A stretch of 64,000 nt of DNA from Gentiana macrophylla (taxonomy: Eukaryota > Streptophyta > Magnoliopsida > Gentianales > Gentianaceae): contig CM047808.1 in NCBI GenBank assembly GCA_026214975.1, forward strand, positions 3,028,073 to 3,092,072, written 5' to 3'. Each line of letters opens with the position of its first letter. Position 1 is the stretch's first letter. This document shows positions 11,418-21,735 of the stretch, one piece after another. The translations under genes were made by a program, and so were the position numbers. The notes below the pieces were generated by a model, which saw only the letters and a program-made list of their open reading frames with translations, was not told where the DNA came from and made no database searches.

Positions 11418-13512
11418 TGTAATATTCGACTTTCGGAAAGAGGCGGGACGTGTCTTTTTTAAAGCGAAATATTAGGTTCGGTTTCCTTTTATTCGGAGTT
11501 AATTATTTTGGACATTATATATATATATTCTCGAAATTTTATATATGTAATTAAAAGGAAAATCGATTTTGTGGTCAAGGGCAATTAAGGAAAATGGTTA
11601 ACTCCTTTTTAATGCTAAGACCTAACCTAATTCAGGGATTTTCAGTTTGATTTCAGCCTTCCCCCTCCCCTTGTGCGGCATTGTGAGGAGAGAAAGAGAG
11701 AAAAGAGAGTTCTTCACAATTCTAAGAGGTAGAGTTGATCGCTTTCAAAACGGATTCAAGAATTGGACTCGGCGTGAAGAGCACAGCATTTTTGGCATCA
11801 GTTTTGTGGGGTTGCAGCAGTTTTTCAGAGCAGTTTTGATCAGTTTTGGGGCTGCAAATAGGTAAGAGAAACAGTCCTATGAATTCTATCATTTGTTATA
11901 AGGAATTGATCATGTTTTAAGGCTTTTTGGTGTTAGAAATATAAATCTTTGTTTTGGTTAAAGACTATGGTTGTTACAGTACGTCTAGATGTGGATCCTT
12001 GTGTTGTTTTGTTGGTTATTTGCTGGTTTTGGGTTGAATTACGATCTGGAAATCGCATGATGATGAAGTTAGGGTTTTGGTCGAACCAGGTGGACGGGCG
12101 TCTGGTTCTCTCGGACGGGCGTCCGCTTAGTCGTCGAATCTCGAGGCGGGCGTCTGGCTTATCCGGACGGGCGTCGAGGTGCAATTTTACATTCGAGATT
12201 GAATCGCTTTTGGGTGGGCGGCGTCCACTATTTTGGAGGCGGGCGTCGATGAATCGAACGGGCGTCGAGTGTCTTTAAACGGGCGTCGATTTTGTAACGC
12301 CTCCTTTCTATTGTTAATCGTTGTTCGACCAAATATACATGCTTTACTTACTTGAGATATATATACGATATGTTAAACATGGTATAACTTAGACAAGCTT
12401 GGATTGAGCTTCGATTCGTTCGCTTAAAACACCGAATGTACTCTTAAAGGAGTTGAAGTTCGGATCCGTCGGAAGAGCATGATAGGCTTGTGCTTTGATG
12501 AATTAGTATTCATCAATGTATGCGTGTATGTGCTAGGACTTGTCCGTGTCTAGTGGTCTAAGAAGAGAGTAGTTGTGTGAGGAGAATACTTGAAAATACT
12601 CGGGTTGGCTAGCTAATAACCTAATAAACAACGTATGTGACTAGTAAAAGATTAAACAACATGTCCTCTTGGCTAGGCACCAGGCTAAATCGCGATGCAT
12701 GTGCTACCTCGAAGGTAGAAGAACTTCAGAGTCAAAAAGACCCTAAGTACGGAGGGACTCTTTGAGGTGTGCGTGCTATCGGAGTCTACCTTTTCTAGAC
12801 TTCGTGGATATTGGTGTGATCCACTAATATGTTGCAAAAGAGTGTTCCCAAGGTAGAAGAACTCAGAGTCAAAGACCCTAAGTACAGAGGACTCTCTTTG
12901 AGCGGGACGCGCAGAAGTAGTGCCTTGAGTGCGGTTGTAACATAGATAGGCTAAGTTAGAAGCAGATTAGTCACAACGTGTTGATGAGCGTAAGTGAACC
13001 ACTAGATGGAGTTGGTCTCATTTAATCAACTAATTAAATAATTATCTTTTCGTTATAACTATGATTGTCTTCATAGCTTCTCTTTCTTCTTGAGTACATT
13101 GTACTTACCTCGAATGCATTTTCTTTTATGTGTTTGGGGGTGAGAAGGCGAACAGTGTTCGAGGAGAGTTTTGACGACGGCGTGTGAAGAAGCGCTCGTT
13201 GAAGTTTCAAGAATGTTTCTTTCTTGTTTTTCTTTGGTGGCTCTTGTAATGATTTCGAGGTATCGTTGGTTCTTTTGGTTGCTACGTCATTGTCTTTGGG
13301 ATTTCGTACTTTTCCAATGTAATAATTTACATTTCTATCTTTAGAATTTCTTGTTTCTATTCTTAGACGTTGAAAAAATATACCCGAGTTTTGCTTTCAT
13401 TTGATACGACATAGTAGAGGCTTACGTATAAAATGAATTTACTTTTATTTTATACGTGCTTAACGCGTTTTTTCCTAGGATAAGGATTCAATTCTAAGGA
13501 GCAGGCGTTACA
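11418..13512 (+). repeat. 3' LTR of the Tekay-like element
   Basis: Co-linear with the 5' LTR over its whole length, starting TGTAATATTCGACTTTCGG and ending GGCGTTACA. Differences are scattered substitutions and many 1-4 base indels, concentrated in GC-rich runs (for example the GACGGGCG block at 12090-12290). Confidence 0.93.
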
Positions 13513-14146
13513 TCAAGACCGTCCCTCAAAGAATGACACTTAACGTCCAAGTTTTGGGTCTAATGACAATACTTGAAATATAATAGATCTAGCAACTACT
13601 TAAGCTTATCGTCCATACTTGATAAATAATGATTATATTTGAACATATGCAAATTAAGTGTCTCAAAAAGAAAGAACATAACCCTTTGGCTGGTCGAAAA
13701 TAAAGAAATGAAATAATTATTTGCACCATAACAAATTACAGTACACGTACGATATTTATCATGCACTGTAAATACATCGATTTTGAAAAAGTCGAATTTT
13801 GAGTTAAATATCCACTTTCTGAAGACGATCCAATACGATGGATGATAAGTTTGATGTCTAAGAAGAATCACGATAATACAAATAAAAAGTTTATAAAAAA
13901 AAATACATAAATAATTACAATTTTTTTAAACCGCCTTTTGGGAAACTAAAGGGCCATTTTATTCACTAATATTAGCCACTTGTGGAATGAGTCATTATTG
14001 ACTTGCCACCCTAATCCTTTCTACCATATTTGATAAATATTTTTTTAAGAAATATGATAAATTCTATTCATTTCCTCAAAAAAAAAAAAAATTATATTCT
14101 TGGAAATTAATTAACTAAATAAATCGAAAATGAAAAAAAAATAATG
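13513..14146. other. AT-rich spacer without a recognised gene
   Basis: The flank of the Tekay-like element continues as AT-rich DNA with A and T runs near 13905 and 14085. A leftward frame at 13596-13871 has no recognisable motif and no codon pattern suggesting a gene. Confidence 0.5.
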
Positions 14147-14286
14147 AGAGTTACTCTGTCAAGTCTACATCATTTTTATACTCAACATAATCTTACGGTT
14201 GTGATTTTTTCAAGTTTTTTTATCATTTTTACAAGTGAAAAACATGTGGTGATATGATAATGATGTAGACTTGAGGAAATAACCCT
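14147..14286. mobile_element. MITE with inverted ends, copy 1
   Basis: The left end GAGTTACTCTGTCAAGTCTA and the right end GTAGACTTGAGGAAATAACC are inverted and related to copy 2 at 14345-14481. The interiors share catgtggtga and ttttttcaa. It is non-coding and about 140 bp. Confidence 0.65.
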
Positions 14287-14344
14287 ATCACTTCCAAAAA
14301 AAAAGATATTGAAGCCAAGCCTCCTACTATTATTAGGGTAATAA

Positions 14345-14481
14345 TAGAGTTACTCCTCTAAGTCTACACAATTTTCCCACCCAACGTAATCTTGTGGTTA
14401 TGATTTTTTCAAATGAATAAAACATGTGGTGAGATATTGATCGATGGTGTTAAAATGATGTAAACTTGAGGGGTAACTCTA
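14345..14481. mobile_element. MITE with inverted ends, copy 2
   Basis: TAGAGTTACTCCTCTAAGTC at the left pairs with the right end ACTTGAGGGGTAACTCTA. The element is 137 bp and lies about 60 bp from copy 1 in the same orientation. Confidence 0.7.
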
Positions 14482-14996
14482 TCACTCCTATTATTACGTG
14501 GCACCAACGTTGCTAGCCCATCACTTCTCATATATCCTATTTGAATAAGAATCCGAATCATCTGCTGTGAAAATTTTACTATGATTCTCGCGGTGGATGA
14601 AAAATAGATAACACCGTCGAAAATTTCTATAATATATATTGTTGATTTTTTCTCCACTATCGCTGAAAAGTGGACGGTACAATCGATTTATGTCATGTTG
14701 CAACGTTTTTCACGTTTTCGATGATTTCATTAACAGATATACTACTGCTATACAAAATTGCACATAAATTACGCAATATGTTTTTATTTTATTAATATAA
14801 TATAATATCCACTCAAAAAAACAAACTATAATATATATCAATCACGATAAATATTACAAACCTCTATTGTGTCATTTTATGTGACAATATTATTGTGCTA
14901 GTCGAATTTCGGTAATATTCTAATACACTTATCGTAATATGTTTTTTAGAGTACACTTATGGTAATATTAATTCGGTCTTACCGTATCTGCATTCT
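14482..14996. other. AT-rich spacer, no gene seen
   Basis: Contains a leftward 60-80 codon frame (14409-14703) without recognisable domains. Otherwise AT-rich intergenic DNA up to the target duplication of the LINE tail. Confidence 0.4.
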
Positions 14997-15013
14997 AAGT
15001 TGGTGTAACAATT

Positions 15014-15542
15014 CTAAAGCCCTCTCCCCGTCTTGTTGGCAGGCCCCTCCTGTTAACACTTTAAAGTTTAATGTGGATGCTGCTTTCTCTGCAAACATTT
15101 CTGCCGTCGGTGGTATTGGTTCGCAACAGTGATGACTCCATCATATGTAGCTATTCAAGGAGGCTAGAGGGAGGCTTTAATGCGAGCACTGGGGAAGCAC
15201 TAGCAATATACCATGCTATGGTATTTGCTTTAACTTGGGGGTTCTTTCGGGTGATATTTGAAGGCGATTCCTTAACGGTTATAATAAAATTCAAATCAAT
15301 AGATGAAGACTTCTCTCCCACTGGAGGCATTATTGAAGATTGTCGTGTCTTGATCCCGGCTTTCGTTTCCATTGATTTTTCTTTTGTTAAGAGAGAGGGG
15401 AATGCCCTACTCATTTTTTAGCAAAAGAAGGTTTAAAATTGGTAGGATGTGTAGATTGAGGAACTTTCCCTCCCGCTCATGTCTCTACTCTTTGTTTTGC
15501 GGATGTTGAATAAAAGTATCTTTAACTTTAAACAAAAAAAAA
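15014..15542 (+). mobile_element. 5'-truncated LINE (L1-type) tail with RNase H, 17-bp target duplication
   Basis: Only the 3' end of a plant L1-type element is present. It encodes a plant-LINE RNase H domain: KFNVDAAFSANISAVGGIG, then after a one-base shift STGEALAIYHAMVFALTWGF, VIFEGDSLTVI and SFVKREGNAL. This is followed by a 3' UTR (gttttgcggatgttgaataa) and a poly-A run at about 15531-15544. It is flanked by perfect 17-bp duplications aagttggtgtaacaatt at 14997-15013 and 15543-15559, the hallmark of target-primed insertion. A frame shift after the first motif and a stop at 15419 break the domain. The 3' UTR resembles that of the large LINE at 54703-58980. Confidence 0.9.
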
Positions 15543-15559
15543 AAGTTGGTGTAACAATT

Positions 15560-16580
15560 GTTACATACTTTACTTATTATTATTATTAGTAATATTGTTG
15601 CTATTTTTTAATTTCAAAAATCTGAACTGAATCGTTTACGCCATTTTTAGAATGTTCTTTTTGCATGAACTTGGCTGTGGTTCAAACAGTAGATTTATTA
15701 TTATAATTCTTATCGTTTTGCCTTCTGAAGATTTGAAGGGTCATTTTAGTTTTTTTAGTTATATATTCAATGTATATCGTTTTTAGTTATTATTTATGTT
15801 GATAGATATATATGAAGCAGAGATAATTTCAAGCTGAGTAGGACATGGATGTTTTGTGATGCAAAAAAAAAATGTTGCATATGCAAGTGCAGACAAACAA
15901 CAATTACTTTTATAGAATTATGATGAACACATTGAACCTTTAGTTTGTTAAAGTTAAGTAATTATTTTCGAGGGAAATATGGAGAAGTTGTTACTTACTA
16001 TTGTTTATAGAGAGAGAACGACAATCGTGATACAACGAACAATTGTTGTGAAAATAGCATTTTTCTTGTTGAATATATATATCCTTCGTATAAACAAGTA
16101 TATTTGTCTTGATCAATAAGAATTGTTCTTGTTTCATATTCGAGCATCCGTTTAAAGCTTTAGCTATGCAAAATTTCCTTATATTTGATGAGAGTTAACT
16201 TTGTTATGCATTTTTATATATTTTAACCTCATCGATATCACACTGAAAACATTTATCGGGTATTTAATCATTAATTCATGCTATCTTGTCACTCTTAAGT
16301 CCACATAGACTTAGATGAAGATTTGGTTTTGAAAATTTCTGACAAATGTGAACGTTTTAATTTTCATACATGATTAAGTGTGTTGGTTTTAATTATATGC
16401 AATTTCAGAGCTTCAATAATCATTAAGTTGGGTGAAATGCTGAGGATTGATGGAGATAGTGGCAAGGTGGTAGAATAAAAAAAATCCTATATCACTTAAT
16501 TCTATCTCAATAGTGTATATATTGTCACTCATATCATTGTTAGATTTCTAATAACAGATTTAGTAGCATCAAAACTATTC
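15560..16580. other. AT-rich intergenic DNA, no gene seen
   Basis: No exon-like sequence was found. A segment near 16186 (gatgagagttaactttgtta) resembles the left edge of the LTR-like sequence at 24352, so part may be old retroelement DNA. Confidence 0.4.
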
Positions 16581-16784
16581 ACTCCGTTCCTATTTAACTG
16601 TCGTACGTAGTTACCAAAAATAAAATTTCCTTTTTATCTGCCGTAATTACATTTTTAAAACATCATTTATTGTATTTTTCTACACCTACCTCTATTTATT
16701 TAGGAGTGAGAGAATGGTTAATTATATTCAAGGGGTGTTGTTGTCATTTTGATGTTAAGTGAAAACATTAACTAGAACATTATT
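16581..16784 (+). mobile_element. Truncated Stowaway-type MITE
   Basis: Begins ACTCCGTTCCTATTTAACTG and shares its body (attatattcaaggggtgttg, cattttgatgtta) with the complete copy at 19648-19911. The right inverted end is lost. It is non-autonomous and non-coding. Confidence 0.75.
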
Positions 16785-17480
16785 GATTACAAACTTGTCC
16801 TTAAAAGTGATTGTACGAGAACCAAGTACCTTTCCTTTAGCATTGTCATCAAATGTAACTTAGGCTTAAATTTTTCTGAATAATGTTGCTGTAATGCCCA
16901 TTGCACTTACGTGCAGTAGCGTTAAATGAGTCATAAATGGCCCGGTCAACTGCTTGGTCTAAAACGGCTAACCCGAGTTGACAAGACCTTTATGTCTCAC
17001 GCTTAATTATATGAGGGTGAGCAGGATATTAATTTCTGAGTGTGTGATTTTACAATTGCATTGCTGGTCATGTGTCTAGAACAACTATTATCTATGTACT
17101 ACTTGGTTGTACTCTACAATTTGGACTTCAAACAAACCTGCAACATAGAAAATAACACTCAGGTACGTACCCTTTAAATTCGGTTCCTGAGCAATTAGTT
17201 ACCTAACTAACCATGTACCACTCGACCCAAACTTCTCTTGTACATGTTGTAGGTCTATCAGGATAAAGATCAGAGAATCAACTACATCTCTGTCATTATC
17301 TTTTATTTGACCAAATGAAAATGATAACAACATGATATAGTGTGTTTCGGTTTAGGGCTGTATCCAGGTGTATGATGTGTGTGTCAATGTGTATTGAAAG
17401 ACTTGCACGCATTTCTACCATACATGAATGCATGAGAGATCTTCAAAGTAAGTCAGATCTCCAAGATTGTGCACTATAAT
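16785..17480. other. Intergenic DNA, no gene seen
   Basis: No long open frame and no conserved motif were recognised. Base composition is less AT-rich than the neighbours. Confidence 0.4.
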
Positions 17481-17635
17481 GGGTATTTCTTCCTTAGTTA
17501 CTGTATTTGCACCGTAAACCCAACCCATATGGATTAATATAGACCATACATTTTGAATTTAATTTAAAACTGTGTGATCCAGATTCATTCATATGTGTCT
17601 ACGGTGCAAATACATTAACTAAGGAAGAAATACCC
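17481..17635. mobile_element. MITE with near-perfect 36-bp inverted ends
   Basis: The left end 17481-17516 starts GGGTATTTCTTCCTTAGTTA. The right end 17600-17635 is its reverse complement with one mismatch in 36. The element is 155 bp with an AT-rich centre. The flanks taa and tca would suit a 3-bp PIF/Harbinger-type duplication, but this is uncertain. The transcript would fold into a hairpin. Confidence 0.75.
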
Positions 17636-18224
17636 CTCAATATCACCAAGGAAAATGATCTCTCATGTGTGAATGCCCTTGATTAAAGTGATTAATTATT
17701 TTTTGTGGTGGGTCCCAACAGAATATGTGGTGTTGATCGTGTTGTGTAAGATGTTGTGGTTGAAAGAGTAGTGAATATGTGGTATTAATTTGGTACGCCC
17801 ACCGGATCAAGAGAATCTTCCATTTACGGTGGTGTTTGGTTGAGGTTAGAAAAAAGAGGGTTGTGAAATCCCTTAAAATAGTGTACTAGCATTCATTTAT
17901 GAAATTTAATTAATTTTGTCCACTCAAATAAAAATAAAACTTGTAGTAAATAATTGATATACATCAGCCAAAAAGAAAAGAAAAAAACGTTAATACATGA
18001 GAAAAAATATGCACCATAACTCTTCTCTTAATACATGCTATGACTTTGTTAATCTGCAATAATCTCTTATCTTAAGTTTCTAACCTAATAACAAAACCAA
18101 TGCAAGATGTTTTCTTCCACCAAAGAAAATTTAATAAAATAAATTTAAAATAAAAAACCTAAGCACTAAGCAGAATGTATTTTAATAAAAAAAAATGGAA
18201 ATCTTAATGTAATTTAGGTGCCTA
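17636..18224. other. Intergenic DNA, no gene seen
   Basis: AT-rich. I saw nothing beyond short simple runs. Confidence 0.4.
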
Positions 18225-18307
18225 TTAAAGGACCTTTCCACCATCAATAGCTTCTTTCGCTCTGTTTAAAGCGTAAGTGGTTCCTTGTGCACCGTTAGAG
18301 CTAGTGG
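18225..18307 (-). CDS. Possible terminal exon of an unidentified gene
   Basis: Reading leftwards, a TTTTTTTCAAGTGCAG acceptor is followed by 27 codons and a stop: TSSNGAQGTTYALNRAKEAI then DGGKVL. Composition and acceptor look exon-like, but no upstream exon was found in the AT-rich DNA to the right and no family was recognised. It could equally be a relic or chance. Confidence 0.25.
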
Positions 18308-18527
18308 CTGCACTTGAAAAAAATTAAGTTAGAAAGATCGGAAAGAAATTCAAATATTTAATTAGCAGAAATATTAGTAATACTTTTATATGTTTTACGT
18401 CAAAACTTTATCGTTTTAATGCAATTTTTTTCGTATTTCAATGAAGACATTGGTCCTTACAAGAGAAATGGTCATTTGCCACAATGGTTTTTGTCGCAAT
18501 AAAACAATTTACGGCTATTGTATACAT

Positions 18528-18559
<32 letters not shown>

Positions 18560-18717
18560 CATTTGTCAAGCCACTATAGTTAAAAGCAAGTATTTATTAG
18601 CAACAAATTTTTCGTGTGGCAAAAACTTCATTGACAAAAAACATTTATTATATTGGCCCCCACCATAACCTATGTGAGTCTGCCTCTAATCACATCAAAC
18701 CATTCCTCCATTTAGTA
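18308..18717. other. AT-rich spacer with a T22 run
   Basis: Holds a long T tract at about 18530-18559, and the right end of it forms the first copy of the SINE target duplication (18701-18717). No gene seen. Confidence 0.4.
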
Positions 18718-18947
18718 AAAAACGGTTAAACTCTAACCGTGAGGCCCCCTCGTCCCCGTTCCCACATGAATGCGATGAGAGGTTAATCATTGGACCTGTG
18801 GGGCTCGTAAATGAGGCCGCTTAATATATCCTCTTACCGAAATGGGCCGGCCTTTACGGACTCTCGAACCCCATCCTCCGGCTTTTTAAAACAAATTTTG
18901 CACTATACCACCTCAACCGCTTATCACTGCGCCATATCCAAGGATAT
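18718..18947 (-). mobile_element. tRNA-derived SINE with 17-bp target duplication
   Basis: Reading leftwards from 18947 the element starts ATATCCTTGGATATGGCGCA. It has an A-box-like TGGCGCAGTGATAAGCGG and a B box GGGTTCGAGAGTCC, the internal promoter of RNA polymerase III derived from a tRNA head, and ends in a T tract. Perfect 17-bp copies of cattcctccatttagta flank it at 18701-18717 and 18948-18964. It is about 230 bp, non-coding and moved by LINE enzymes. The family name is not known to me. Confidence 0.85.
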
Positions 18948-18964
18948 CATTCCTCCATTTAGTA

Positions 18965-19647
18965 CTATTTGACATTACGCTCTCTTAACGCCGCTATTCC
19001 CAACTCGTTGTTTCTCGATACCTACGAATATATGATAAATTGCATTAGCCCAAAGTGGTATTGAAAACTTTTTTTTCCACACAAATACGTAGCCATTGTT
19101 CTTAGGAGTTCAATGCGACAAACATTTAAGAATATGAACTTCAAAATCACTGGTAATTTAGTTGACCGTGTTTATTCAATGGCTTCCTTGTGTAATCGGG
19201 TGACTAGGTCAAAATTTTGTTCTAGAACCCTTGATTTTGTAAAAAATTAAGGTGTAACAGGTATTTTTAGAATATACTAGATGAAAAATAATGAAAAAAG
19301 AGCATATAAGGTGGTTAGATTTTTTTAACTGAATACGTACTGATTCGGTTCTTACAATATTTTTAGCTTGAATAAAAGGACATAAAATACATTACTAACA
19401 TATAGCAATTGAGGCTCTCAAAAATGTGGATTTCGAGGGGCTTATACTGTGGTCTTGTTGGCCTGGCCAAGGAACCCTATGCGTGTATTGCACTCAAAGT
19501 TGATTTTGGACCCGGGCGGGCCCATATTAAAGGCGGAGGAGGCGTTGCCCGAAGGCCCAACCGTCCCGGGAGGCCCGAAATTATCATGTTTCGCTAAAAA
19601 AAACTTTGTAAATACAATCCGATCCAACTAGCTAATATAATGTGTTA
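18965..19647. other. Intergenic DNA with a GC-rich patch, no gene seen
   Basis: The patch at 19505-19585 (gggcccggc/cccggg-like runs) stands out from AT-rich surroundings and gives collagen-like Gly-Pro frames by composition only. A piece at 19482-19512 is shared with 22588 and 22754. Confidence 0.4.
19482..19512 (+). repeat. Dispersed 30-bp motif, copy 1 of 3
   Basis: cgtgtattgcactcaaagtt followed by gattttggacc. Close copies occur at 22588-22618 and 22754-22784, the last two on either side of a related flank. It is probably part of a larger degraded repeat. Confidence 0.6.
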
Positions 19648-19911
19648 CTCCATCCGTTCCTATTTGATTGTCGTAGTTGCTAATGCAATATAATTCTTTT
19701 TTATCTGTCGTAGTTATATTTCCAAATCACTATTTATTGTATTTTTCTACATCTATCCTTATTTATGAAAGGGTGATATATTAAAAACAACATTGCATTA
19801 ATTATATTCAAGGGGTGTTATTATCATTTTGATGTTATGTCAAAACATTAACCACTCTCCTTAATATGTGTGCTTTTGGCAACTGCGAAACTTAAATAGG
19901 AACGGAGGGAG
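19648..19911 (+). mobile_element. Complete Stowaway-type MITE with TA target
   Basis: Left end CTCCATCCGTTCCTATTTGA, right end AAATAGGAACGGAGGGAG, flanked by TA on both sides (19646-19647, 19912-19913). It is 264 bp and non-coding. This is the standard Tc1/mariner-derived Stowaway layout. A truncated copy lies at 16581 and an inverted full copy at 47382-47647. Confidence 0.9.
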
Positions 19912-19913
19912 TA

Positions 19914-21735
19914 ATTTTTTTTATTTGAATTGATAAAAAAAAATTACTCGAATCGATAAGGGCCCAAAAAGATTTACTTGAATTGATATAGACCCCAAAA
20001 AAATTACAATGACTAAATTATAGACATACAACACATATTTATACATAAAACAACTTTTTTTTTTTGTTGTTGGTAAAGACGCGGAAGAAAGAAAATGTAT
20101 ACATATAGTGTTAAAGTGTATAAACGTTAATTATCCTGTCTCCCATCGCCTTAAACTTTTGGAGAGTTGGTATTTCAACATGGTAAGAGAGCCAGGAGGT
20201 ATATGATCGAACCTTGGTGTGAATATTATTTTTCCCATTTATATTATGAGAGATCGCACACACTTAAGTGGAGTATTGAAATTTAAAAATTGTGCAAGTG
20301 TCGGGAAGATTGCCAACACTTCACATGGAGCGTGTTAAAGTGTACACATGTTAATTATCCGTCTCCTCATCAAATTGCTTTTGGAAAGATGGTAGTTCTA
20401 TAAAGAATGAAATCAGCCTCATGTTCTCTTTTTTTTTTTCTTTGGGAAAAAACATTTTTTACCCCTGTGGTTCAAGAATTGAATTGTTTGCACACCCTGT
20501 GGTTTAAAATGGTACTCTCTAACTCCTTGGGGTTTTGCACAAACCATCAAACACCAATTCCGGCAAATTCTAAGAAATATTCCGTCGGAATATTCTGAAC
20601 TTTATTGTTTTCTCCGTTTTGCCCTTGTTTTCCAATTGTCCAAAACAAACTGAATTCACAATCAAATGTTCTTCAGCAAGCCATTCCATAAATGTTCCAA
20701 ATTTTCTGAAGATAAGGATGTAAAATCACAATCAAACAGGAGGAGGATTTTCAATTTCAGTTCTTTTACATCTTCTAAAACACTACATAGATGAAGGGCA
20801 TTAACCAAATTAGTAATAATTTATACTAACCCTATTGTTAACTGAATATAAGGAGTTACAAACATCAAATTACTACCAATGCTCAAACTGCATTAGAAGA
20901 TTTCGTGTCAATCTCAAGGGACAAAGATGGACCAACCTGAGACTTGGTGGCATTGTGGTGACGCAAGATTTTCGACTGTGTTTCAACAATATATGTATTA
21001 TTTAATATGCATATAATCTTATTACACGTGTAATATATAAAGATACACACAAAATATTGATACTAAAAAAACAATATTATTTTTCTATTATAAAATGTAT
21101 GTTTCATAAAGCTAAACACTAAATTATCACATATAATAACTTAACACAAAATCAAATATCTATTATCAAATATCTATGTGTGATTGATTTTAAATTCGAC
21201 AGGTAGAAAGATTAGAAATGATGAAGATTGAAAAGTGAATGTCGTATCTTTAAAATAGGAAGATAATGGTAACATTAAATATATACCTCATAAAATCCAC
21301 TTAAATTACATATTTGCCCTTTCGTGAAATTATGGGATATCACATGAGCATTAACCAACTAATTGCGTTTATGACGACGGTACCGGTTGGCAATAAATTT
21401 TGACAAGCTGTGAGATCGAGCTCGGGTTGGCAATAAATTTTATTCAACAAAATTTTAGCAGTGATGACTTGATATCAGTGAATTTTTTTTTGTTAAAAAA
21501 ATGCCGTTCAAAAAAAAATGTCCTGATATTCATTCCGAAAATCAAGGGTTTTTTCTTCAAAAAAAGAAAAAGAAAATCAAGGGTTTGATAAAAAAGGAAA
21601 TTTGATCAACTGTATATTCTAAATAATTTTTTTAAATCACCACCATTAATATAGGAGAGATTTTATGGTATGACCTCTATAAAACCGGATTAGAATTCAA
21701 AACTATTCATTTCCAATTCCACCAATTAAGAGAAA
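19914..21735. other. Intergenic DNA upstream of the cysteine-rich peptide gene
   Basis: Mostly AT-rich. A segment at 20455-20600 (ccctgtggttcaagaattg, accctgtggttt) looks like the end of another MITE or Mutator relic. No coding exon was recognised. The last few hundred bases are the presumed promoter of the gene starting at 21736. Confidence 0.4.

Larger units (their letters stand above)
4199..13512 (+). mobile_element. Ty3/gypsy chromovirus (Tekay/Del-like), full length, inactive
   Basis: Complete LTR retrotransposon of about 9.3 kb: 5' LTR 4199-6300, initiator-Met tRNA primer site, gag with one CCHC knuckle, protease, reverse transcriptase, RNase H, integrase and a C-terminal chromodomain, then a polypurine tract and 3' LTR 11418-13512. 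This domain order and the chromodomain define the chromoviruses. The 2-kb LTRs and the gag style fit the Tekay/Del lineage. Every open reading frame is broken by stops or 1-2 base shifts, so it cannot move by itself. Flanks are tcatt on the left and tcaag on the right, so no clean 5-bp target duplication remains. The LTRs differ by many small indels and substitutions. Confidence 0.93.

Noticed and set aside
4194..13517. Target duplication tcatt/tcaag around the Tekay-like element
   Set aside because: Only three of five bases agree, so not a convincing duplication.
15151..15414. 87-codon leftward frame
   Set aside because: Shadow of the LINE RNase H on the other strand.
18870..18945. Possible functional tRNA gene
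   Set aside because: A and B boxes are present but spacing and arms do not form a cloverleaf; the 17-bp duplications show it is a SINE head.
19442..19627. Collagen-like Gly-Pro frame
   Set aside because: Only about 60 codons in a GC-rich patch, with frames on both strands; composition effect.
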